NCBI GenBank assembly: GCA_002498185.1
Contig: DAGO01000025.1
Location: forward strand, 696 to 13,574
Reading direction: 5' to 3'
Source of the DNA: Euryarchaeota archaeon UBA10
GTDB lineage: Archaea; Thermoplasmatota; Poseidoniia; Poseidoniales; Poseidoniaceae
DNA: 12,879 bases
Every line of letters begins with the position of its first letter. The first letter of the stretch is position 1. Below the pieces are notes generated by a model. It searched no databases, was not told the origin of the DNA, and saw nothing but the letters and a program-made list of their open reading frames with translations. Shown piece after piece: positions 8,472 through 12,879 of this stretch. The position numbers and the translations under genes are program-made.

Positions 8472-10532
8472 TCAGATTTCTACACGATGCACTTTCGAAA
8501 AGAATCTCTTTGCAAATCTTCCTGAACCTTCAGAATCACTAACTTGATTCATTCGGATGTCTGGTGGATAGCATATAGCATAAGTACGCTCAATGTTCCT
8601 TCTATCTAGTAGGACGATTAGAGCCCTGTCGCCCATCGCTCGAATTGGTCTGCCCATGGCTTGCAGAATCGTGTTTATTGCCGGTTGGGAATTAGCATAT
8701 CGCCAGAAGTTTCCTTGCCCAAACTTGTCCTTGATGTAGTTAGCATATGCCTTTTGGAAGACAGAAGGGGGTGCATTTTGTATTCCGACACAAATTACAC
8801 AATCCAATATTCCGCCTGCATAATCAACACCTTCTGAAAGCCGACCGTTGAACACACCTGCTAGAACGATTCTTTTTCCTTTTTGTTGAGCTTCTTCTAG
8901 GTCAACGAGTGTAGCATTAATATCCTGCTTACTCCACATTTTAGATTCAATAATCTTCTTTGTTCCGGGAAGATACATTGTTCCATCAAAAATATTCTCC
9001 AGTGCATCGTATGAAGGAACGAAAACGGCAACATTTCCTGGAGTATTTTGCACTACTGAACTGATATGATTTCGGATTCTTTCCGTATTTTCAACTCCTC
9101 TCTCACGGTAAAGTGTAGTAACATCAGTTGCTACAACAATTGGTCGTCGCTCCTTGGCAAATGGAGATGGTAGTATCATCTGTCCCCTCATTTCTTTGGT
9201 AATGCCTAGTAAATCAGCAAACATGTTTGGAGGGTTCAGTGTTCCTGACATCAGAATCGCTCCAGAGACTCTTTCAAAAATTGGGCCTGCAACTAGTCCA
9301 GCATCTAACAAGTGGGTGACGATTCTTCCATCTCTGCCTTGTCCATCGAAAACTAAGCAAAGGGCAGTACCATTGCCAAATCGATCAAGGACATCGATTT
9401 GTTGTGCCAACAGGTGAGCAGATGGCTCATTATCGCCGTCTTCATCAACATCGACCTCATTGGTTTCCAGTAATTCTTTGAACAATTTCAATCGGATATT
9501 CTTATCTGGATTAGCGAACATTAAGCCATCTCCAGTTAATCTCGACTGGCTTACATGTGCTGATACTTTGTCAAATGCTTCTTCTAGCCAGGATAGAACA
9601 TCCTTAGCTTTGATTTGCATTTCCTTGTCCCTTGCTAATTCTGAAACAAGACTTTTGAATTCTCGGTTTAGTACAAACCTAAACTCTTTGCAGACTTCAA
9701 GGCTCCATCTTTTCAATTCAACGGAGTCATTCATTGATTCAGTTATTGCAGCAATTTTCTGTAGATTGCCTAGGTGCTCTTCGACTTCACTAGATGCGTT
9801 TCTGACCATTGTTGGAGTCAAGCGGCTTTGCATTCCCCTTCGAACACGGTCTGGAAGATTATGTGCTTCATCTACAATAATCACCAAATCATGAAGACTC
9901 AACCCCATGGCTTTCAATGATGCCGTCCTGACTCCTTCAATGAATAGGTGATTGTAATCACAAACGATTACTTGCGCTTCTTTAGCTGCATTCCTTGCGG
10001 CTTTCCAGGGGCAAGTTTGGGTTTTTTGCCCATTTTCGACGTGAGTCTTGCTCATTTCAACAAGTTCTCCAACATGTAATGGGTCTGACAAAATCCTTTT
10101 CTCAAACTCCGGAGCGGCTGTAAGCCATGGTTTACACTGGCGATTCTTTCGATGATTTGCACACAGTAGAGAGAAACTTGCGCCACGATTACCTGCAAAA
10201 GGTTCGACACACATGCTAGATTGACCAATCATGTCAACCAATGAGATTTTTTCGTGCTGGCTGATGTCGTTTATACTTCGAACAGTGTCTACGACAATTT
10301 TGTGTTGACTTTGTCGGGGTGTGAGGAACATGACCGTCTTTCTTTCTGGGCCAGAGTTGGCAAATTGCAAAGCAGCAGCTAATGCGGCTGCCGTTTTACC
10401 GATTCCAGTTGGTGCGCTGGCAAGATGTGCGCCACCCTTTTGCAATGTTTCTAGGCAGGACGAAATCATCTCTGTTTGCCCTTCCCTAGGATTGGGATGA
10501 GCAAGCCAAGATAGTCCGGCCTGTTCACGCAT
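8472..10532 (-). CDS. XPD/Rad3-like iron-sulfur DNA helicase (superfamily 2)
   Basis: A 686-residue ATP-dependent helicase of the XPD/Rad3/DinG group, whose members unwind DNA 5'-3' in nucleotide-excision repair and related processes. Visible motifs, numbered from the ATG at 10532: a REGQ Q-like motif near 16-19; Walker A APTGIGKT (40-47); four candidate 4Fe-4S cysteines at 108, 124, 133 and 174 (SSMC, LLC, RQC, TCPW); the Walker B box DEAHNLPD from 221; MSGTL (428-432); GRLSEGVDY (563-571); and motif VI QAMGRPIR (624-631). The length and these motifs agree closely with archaeal XPD of Thermoplasma type. Start: the frame extends to a TTG at 10577 (701 residues) with no ribosome site. The ATG at 10532 has GAAGG nine bases upstream and is preferred, but not certain. 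It lies downstream of the regulator gene and the hairpin cluster, and 35 bp before the Hsp20-like gene. Confidence 0.93.
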   Translation of the reverse strand: MREQAGLSWLAHPNPREGQTEMISSCLETLQKGGAHLASAPTGIGKTAAALAAALQFANSGPERKTVMFLTPRQSQHKIVVDTVRSINDISQHEKISLVDMIGQSSMCVEPFAGNRGASFSLLCANHRKNRQCKPWLTAAPEFEKRILSDPLHVGELVEMSKTHVENGQKTQTCPWKAARNAAKEAQVIVCDYNHLFIEGVRTASLKAMGLSLHDLVIIVDEAHNLPDRVRRGMQSRLTPTMVRNASSEVEEHLGNLQKIAAITESMNDSVELKRWSLEVCKEFRFVLNREFKSLVSELARDKEMQIKAKDVLSWLEEAFDKVSAHVSQSRLTGDGLMFANPDKNIRLKLFKELLETNEVDVDEDGDNEPSAHLLAQQIDVLDRFGNGTALCLVFDGQGRDGRIVTHLLDAGLVAGPIFERVSGAILMSGTLNPPNMFADLLGITKEMRGQMILPSPFAKERRPIVVATDVTTLYRERGVENTERIRNHISSVVQNTPGNVAVFVPSYDALENIFDGTMYLPGTKKIIESKMWSKQDINATLVDLEEAQQKGKRIVLAGVFNGRLSEGVDYAGGILDCVICVGIQNAPPSVFQKAYANYIKDKFGQGNFWRYANSQPAINTILQAMGRPIRAMGDRALIVLLDRRNIERTYAICYPPDIRMNQVSDSEGSGRFAKRFFSKVHRVEI

Positions 10533-10604
10533 GACTGTATGCCTTCGCCGAAGGTATTTGAGGTTGAGCCTATTCAAGTCGCGGTTGCACCGTTTGAGTA
10601 ATTT

Positions 10605-10698
10605 GCACCCAGATGTGGGGTCTGGGTGCGTGTGGAACTAACCCTGCTCAGCAAGCAGGGTCGGAATCGGAGTCCCCCCGGTTTGCATCCGGGGGGAC
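10605..10698. repeat. Three tandem perfect stem-loops (possible structured RNA or leader element)
   Basis: Three perfect inverted repeats in a row: 10605-10629 (arms GCACCCAGA/TCTGGGTGC, 7-nt loop), 10641-10661 (ACCCTGCT/AGCAGGGT, 5-nt loop) and 10672-10698 (GTCCCCCCGG/CCGGGGGGAC, 7-nt loop). The linkers are 11 and 10 nt, and each contains GGAA. By count 62 of the 100 bases in 10601-10700 are G or C, visibly richer than the flanking genes. On the minus strand this sits between the regulator gene and the helicase, in the helicase leader. The left two hairpins overlap or follow the stop of the 60-residue ORF, and the third falls inside it. There are no U-runs after the stems, so these are not ordinary terminators, and tRNA geometry does not fit. 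The function is unknown. Confidence 0.7.
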
Positions 10699-10830
10699 GT
10701 GTGTTGGGTTGCCAGTTTGTGCTAATTTAGCACGTAGGCGCAGTGCAGCGAAACAAATGTTGACTGGCATATCAACATCAGTTCGGAAGGTGGAAGGATC
10801 ATTGTTTCCAATTTCGTCCTCCCATCGCAT
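10648..10830 (-). CDS. Possible small hypothetical protein, 60 residues
   Basis: An unrecognised ORF starting MRWEDEIGNNDPSTF and ending in an Asp/Ser-rich tail, with a central basic helix (CFAALRLRAKLAQTGNPTH). It follows the regulator stop by 38 bp on the same strand and has GGAGGGG upstream of its ATG (8-10 bases, depending on how the site is aligned), which favours a real gene. Against it: the 3' third is built over a perfect GC-rich palindrome (10672-10698), the stop codon lies in the middle hairpin, and the plus strand is open over the same stretch too. A second start at 10838 in another frame gives only a 38-codon ORF and has its ribosome site too close. The call is plausible but not proven. 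Confidence 0.42.
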   Translation of the reverse strand: MRWEDEIGNNDPSTFRTDVDMPVNICFAALRLRAKLAQTGNPTHVPPDANRGDSDSDPAC

Positions 10831-10838
10831 TTTCCCAT

Positions 10839-10845
10839 CCCCTCC
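10839..10845 (-). promoter_or_regulatory. Possible Shine-Dalgarno site of the 60-residue ORF
   Basis: GGAGGGG on the minus strand in the 38-bp gap after the regulator gene. The spacing suits the ATG at 10830 and is too short (2 bases after GGAGG) for the out-of-frame ATG at 10838. Confidence 0.4.
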
Positions 10846-10868
10846 ATTATGTGGCTCTCACCCTGTTT

Positions 10869-11243
10869 TCACTCAGTGAACTCCTTGCGTCCTACAGTCT
10901 TGCTGCGAGCTACTTCTAGCCCCTCAGCGAGAATTTCATTCAGTTGTGCTTCCTCTTGGATCATCTTTCGAACATAGTCTTGCAATCCTTGTGAAGCCGC
11001 TTGTTGGTGACTAATGCCATGTAACTCATACAGGTCACCCAGGATGCTCTTCATCGAGCGTCCTACAGGAATTGTGATAGTGTCCATGTCAGGTAGTAGA
11101 GGTTGATCTTCCAAGAAAGAACGGATTGCTGCACGGATAACATCGCTTCGATTTCTAGCGCCATCAAGACCGATTCGTGCATCGAGAAGAGCGACCTCTT
11201 CATCGGTAATTCGCAGCGAAACTAGAGTGTTTGGTGTGCTCAT
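10869..11243 (-). CDS. Ribbon-helix-helix (CopG/MetJ-like) transcriptional regulator
   Basis: A 124-residue protein with an N-terminal ribbon-helix-helix DNA-binding fold (about 5-46): strand NTLVSLRI, helix TDEEVALLDARI, and a second helix NRSDVIRAAIRSFLED that carries the usual N/S-R-S-D/E start. The rest (about 53-124) has a short TITIPV strand, then helices (SMKSILGDLYELHG, HQQAASQGLQDYVRKMIQEEAQLNEILAEGLEVA) that probably serve dimerisation or a partner contact. No metal or ligand motif is recognised. Start: an ATG seven codons upstream (11264) is in frame, but it would lie at or before the transcription start predicted from the TATA box at 11280-11287. The ATG at 11243 has GAGGGA six bases upstream, so it is chosen. 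It is the first gene of the minus-strand cluster and probably represses its own promoter through the inverted repeat that overlaps the TATA box. Confidence 0.85.
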   Translation of the reverse strand: MSTPNTLVSLRITDEEVALLDARIGLDGARNRSDVIRAAIRSFLEDQPLLPDMDTITIPVGRSMKSILGDLYELHGISHQQAASQGLQDYVRKMIQEEAQLNEILAEGLEVARSKTVGRKEFTE

Positions 11244-11249
11244 TGGCTG

Positions 11250-11255
11250 TCCCTC
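11250..11255 (-). promoter_or_regulatory. Shine-Dalgarno site deciding the regulator start
   Basis: GAGGGA on the minus strand, six bases before the ATG at 11243 and downstream of the ATG at 11264. It supports the shorter form of the ribbon-helix-helix protein. Confidence 0.6.
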
Positions 11256-11279
11256 GTAATTCATCGACAGGACAGGGAG

Positions 11280-11287
11280 TATATAAA
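11280..11287 (-). promoter_or_regulatory. Archaeal TATA box for the minus-strand operon
   Basis: TTTATATA on the minus strand, an exact match to the archaeal TATA consensus. Starting about 26 bases downstream places the transcript start near 11257. This gives a leader of about 14 bases that still contains the ribosome site for the ATG at 11243. Confidence 0.7.
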
Positions 11288-11311
11288 TTGTATCACATTT
11301 GATTACAATTT
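11285..11311. promoter_or_regulatory. Inverted repeat overlapping the TATA box (probable operator 1)
   Basis: Perfect 8-bp arms AAATTGTA (11285-11292) and TACAATTT (11304-11311) with an 11-bp spacer. The left arm overlaps the TATA/BRE region of the ribbon-helix-helix gene, so a bound protein would block TBP/TFB. The most likely ligand is the adjacent regulator itself (inference). Confidence 0.55.
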
Positions 11312-11331
11312 GTCATACATGTGATGACAAA
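11309..11331. promoter_or_regulatory. Second inverted repeat in the divergent promoter (probable operator 2)
   Basis: Perfect 8-bp arms TTTGTCAT (11309-11316) and ATGACAAA (11324-11331) with a 7-bp spacer. It shares three bases with operator 1 and ends about 10 bp upstream of the TATA-like element of the plus-strand winged-helix gene. The arm sequence differs from operator 1, so it may bind a different protein, for example the winged-helix product. Confidence 0.5.
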
Positions 11332-11339
11332 GGCTCCGA

Positions 11340-11347
11340 GTATTTAG
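11340..11347 (+). promoter_or_regulatory. Possible TATA element of the winged-helix gene
   Basis: GTATTTAG on the plus strand about 40 bases before the ATG at 11382. A start 25-26 bases downstream would give a leader of 10-15 bases. The match is weaker than the one on the other strand, and no clear ribosome site follows. Confidence 0.35.
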
Positions 11348-11381
11348 GCATATTCAAATGCAGAACCAGTAACGAACTTGC

Positions 11382-11696
11382 ATGGTCGACCGATTCCAAT
11401 TCTTACGTCGACTCGGAATCCCTGGAAGTGCAGCAACTGTGCTGTCTGAACTTTCCGACGGCAAAAAATCAACATCGGAAATGTCGAAGAATTCAGGTTT
11501 ATCAAAAAGTGCAATTCTAACTGGATTAAATTATTGGCAAAAGTTCGGTGTGGCGTCAAAGTGTAATACAAACCAGTGGCAAATCCATGAAGTTCAGCAC
11601 GTGCATGAAATGCTTGCTATACTAAAGAAGGAAGAAAATCATCTGATTTCATCTATCGCTAAGGTTGACAAAATTATTGTTGACGAAAAACGGTAA
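11382..11696 (+). CDS. Small winged helix-turn-helix transcriptional regulator
   Basis: A 104-residue protein. Residues about 12-70 read as a MarR/TrmB-like winged helix: helix AATVLSELSDG, helix TSEMSKNSG, recognition helix SKSAILTGLNYWQKFG, and a short wing VASKCNTNQWQIH. The C-terminal part (about 72-100) is a charged helix with hydrophobic spacing (MLAILKKEENHLISSIAKVDKI), likely a dimerising coiled coil. No ligand domain is present. It is divergent from the ribbon-helix-helix operon and shares a 138-bp control region with it. It precedes the TerB-like gene by 32 bp, so the two are probably cotranscribed. The specific family and targets are not recognised; regulation of the neighbouring genes is inference. 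Confidence 0.75.
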   Translation: MVDRFQFLRRLGIPGSAATVLSELSDGKKSTSEMSKNSGLSKSAILTGLNYWQKFGVASKCNTNQWQIHEVQHVHEMLAILKKEENHLISSIAKVDKIIVDEKR

Positions 11697-11728
11697 TCCT
11701 CAAACAGTAGGAACAAACAGCAACCACC

Positions 11729-12175
11729 ATGGCACTGACTGCAAGCCGTGGATTGTATCTGTATCTTGAAGTTCTGAGAACTGCATTAGATGATGACATC
11801 CTTACAGATGACGAGGCTTCAATTTTGAAGGTTCTAGCTGTAGCATTGGGAATCCATCCCTCAAATGTTGGCAATGCATTGGATATTGCTAGAGGAGTTG
11901 ACCCTTCCCCAATTTCTGAAACTGACAATTTCAATGAGCATCAGGTTGGAGACGTTACTACGTATCAATCCGCTTTAGTCGCAGCACTTGATGATGAAAT
12001 TATCACCGAAGACGAATGGGCTATGCTGGAGAGTCTTAGGAATCTATTCGGCATACAACCAGATCAGCACGCATTGATTGAGGAAGCAATCAGGTCTATG
12101 TCTGAATCAGACGAAAATGGTGAGCGCAGACTTGAGCGTCTGGAAAGGTTCAACACGGTCTGTCCGTATGTCTGA
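11729..12175 (+). CDS. TerB-like protein with two internal repeats
   Basis: A 148-residue acidic helical protein. Two segments 67 residues apart share one pattern, residues 19-45 (ALDDDILTDDEASILKVL, then ALGIHPS) and 86-112 (ALDDEIITEDEWAMLESL, then LFGIQPD), with 13 of 27 positions identical by eye. The A-x-x-D-x-x-I-T-x-x-E...L...L-G-I pattern is that of TerB/DUF533-like helical domains, some of which bind metal through such Asp/Glu clusters. The usual DG of TerB is DD here. The C terminus is a charged helix (RRLERLERF). Start: the ATG at 11729 is the first in the frame, and a ribosome site is not evident. It probably shares a transcript with the winged-helix gene. The function is unknown; an EF-hand reading was considered but the spacing does not fit. 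Confidence 0.75.
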   Translation: MALTASRGLYLYLEVLRTALDDDILTDDEASILKVLAVALGIHPSNVGNALDIARGVDPSPISETDNFNEHQVGDVTTYQSALVAALDDEIITEDEWAMLESLRNLFGIQPDQHALIEEAIRSMSESDENGERRLERLERFNTVCPYV

Positions 12176-12243
12176 GTTGCTCTAGTCGTGGCAACGCTTG
12201 TAAAGGGTCTTTAGTTGGGCCGGCTAACACAAGTCGTGTTTTT

Positions 12244-12248
12244 AGGTG
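12244..12248 (+). promoter_or_regulatory. Shine-Dalgarno site of gdhA
   Basis: AGGTG five bases before the ATG at 12254. The 78-bp gap from the TerB-like gene also holds weak T/A-rich TATA-like stretches (near 12198-12205 and 12209-12214), so gdhA may have its own promoter. Confidence 0.5.
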
Positions 12249-12253
12249 TTATA

Positions 12254-12879
12254 ATGAGCATTGTTCATGATATATTTGAGAAAGTAAAGAGTCGAGATCC
12301 AGATCAACCAGAATTCCATCAAGCGGTATGGGAAGTTTTGGAATCCCTAGAACCTGTTTTAGAGCGACATCCTGAGTTCGTTGAAGCAGGAATCGTTGAG
12401 AGAATCGTTGAACCTGAGAGATTGATTCATTTCCGTGTACCATGGGTAGATGACAACGGAGTTACTCATACTAATCGTGGTTTCCGTATTCAATTCAATA
12501 GCGCAATTGGTCCTTACAAGGGTGGACTAAGGTTCCATCCGTCAGTCAACGCATCAATTCTGAAGTTCCTAGCTTTCGAGCAGGTATTCAAGAACAGCCT
12601 AACTACCCTACCTATGGGTGGAGGAAAGGGAGGTTCTGACTTCAACCCTAAGGGTAAGTCCGATGCTGAAGTCATGAGATTCTGCCAATCATTCATGATG
12701 GAATTGTGGAGACACATTGGTCACAACTGTGACGTTCCTGCTGGAGATATCGGTGTTGGTGGAAGAGAAATTGGTTACATGTTTGGAATGTACAAGAAAT
12801 TACAGAACGATTTCCAGGCTGGTGTTCTAACTGGTAAGGGCCTTTCATACGGTGGTTCACTAATTCGCCCAGAAGCAAC
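12254..12879 (+). CDS. gdhA: Glutamate dehydrogenase, bacterial-type hexameric (3' partial)
   Basis: The first 208 residues of a glutamate dehydrogenase, which interconverts 2-oxoglutarate plus ammonium and glutamate; the gene runs off the right edge. The glutamate-binding N-terminal domain is very well conserved with bacterial GdhA: QFNSAIGPYKGGLRFHPSVN, ILKFLAFEQVFKNSLTTLPM, GGGKGGSDF, DVPAGDIGVGGREIG and TGKGLSYGGSLIRPEA. Substrate and catalytic residues are all present: Lys89, Lys113, Lys125 and Asp165, which coincide with Clostridium symbiosum GDH numbering. The GPYKGG form is that of the small bacterial/fungal hexameric class, often NADP-linked, rather than the GPAKGG class usual in archaea. 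The coenzyme domain is outside the window, so NADP versus NAD cannot be read. Start: the ATG at 12254, supported by AGGTG and by alignment of MSIVHDIFEKVKSRDP with the family N terminus. Confidence 0.95.
   Translation, partial: MSIVHDIFEKVKSRDPDQPEFHQAVWEVLESLEPVLERHPEFVEAGIVERIVEPERLIHFRVPWVDDNGVTHTNRGFRIQFNSAIGPYKGGLRFHPSVNASILKFLAFEQVFKNSLTTLPMGGGKGGSDFNPKGKSDAEVMRFCQSFMMELWRHIGHNCDVPAGDIGVGGREIGYMFGMYKKLQNDFQAGVLTGKGLSYGGSLIRPEA

Noticed and set aside
10533..10577. TTG start of the helicase at 10577
   Set aside because: No ribosome site precedes it, and the extra 15 residues lie before the first helicase motif. It is kept as a possible alternative, not preferred.
10600..10700. tRNA or tRNA-like cloverleaf
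   Set aside because: The three-hairpin layout and the TTTGCAT loop recall a tRNA, but the stems are 8-10 bp, no 7-bp acceptor pairing is found, and the loop lacks the invariant C of the T arm.
10801..10838. Alternative 38-codon ORF from the ATG at 10838
   Set aside because: The ribosome site is only 2 bases away, the product is short and not protein-like, and it overlaps the better 60-residue ORF in another frame.
10613..10879. Plus-strand 88-residue ORF across the hairpin region
   Set aside because: It is antisense to the regulator operon, has no promoter or ribosome site, and its openness follows from the GC-rich palindromes. The minus-strand 60-residue ORF fits the operon better.
11244..11264. 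Upstream ATG (11264) as the ribbon-helix-helix start
   Set aside because: It lies at or before the predicted transcript start, and a good ribosome site sits between it and the ATG at 11243.
12226..12245. Small hairpin AACAC/GTGTT followed by five T before gdhA, as a terminator
   Set aside because: The stem is only 5 bp and the T-run merges into the gdhA ribosome site. It could be chance, and nothing else supports termination.

Overview
The window looks like part of a marine archaeal genome, most likely Thermoplasmatota and probably a Poseidoniia (Marine Group II) relative. This is inference from protein content. The evidence is a very large secreted protein with thrombospondin-type-3-like repeats, a transglutaminase-like domain, long Ig-like arrays and a DUF4129 tail; an archaeal XPD-type iron-sulfur helicase; a ribbon-helix-helix regulator behind a textbook archaeal TATA box (TTTATATA); and a winged-helix regulator. 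No tRNA, rRNA, CRISPR array, transposase or integrase is visible.

Layout: (1) 1-8016 (+) is the 3' part of one giant surface protein gene, open at the left edge. (2) Facing it on the minus strand, and read right to left, is a probable operon: a ribbon-helix-helix regulator (11243-10869), a possible 60-residue protein (10830-10648), an XPD/Rad3-like helicase (10532 or 10577 down to 8472) and an Hsp20-like protein (8436-8017). The Hsp20-like gene and the giant gene converge with their stop codons directly abutting. (3) Between the small ORF and the helicase lies a GC-rich stretch with three perfect tandem stem-loops (10605-10698). (4) A divergent promoter region (about 11244-11381) carries the TATA box and two perfect 8-bp inverted repeats, probable operators. 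(5) To the right on the plus strand are a small winged-helix protein (11382-11696), a TerB-like protein with an internal duplication (11729-12175) and the 5' part of a bacterial-type glutamate dehydrogenase, gdhA (12254 to the right edge).

How the parts may work together: the giant protein is probably anchored by one C-terminal membrane helix, with about 2500 residues outside the cell and a small helical DUF4129 domain inside. Its transglutaminase fold keeps the Cys and Asp positions but has no His between them, so it is probably not a standard enzyme. The minus-strand operon joins DNA repair or unwinding (helicase), a chaperone-like domain and a likely autoregulated repressor. The plus-strand genes on the right join a transcription factor, a TerB-like protein and nitrogen assimilation.

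I see no complete defence or other novel multi-gene system. The most interesting unexplained signals are the triple hairpin cluster upstream of the helicase, the missing-His transglutaminase domain in the giant protein, and the paired operators in the divergent promoter.
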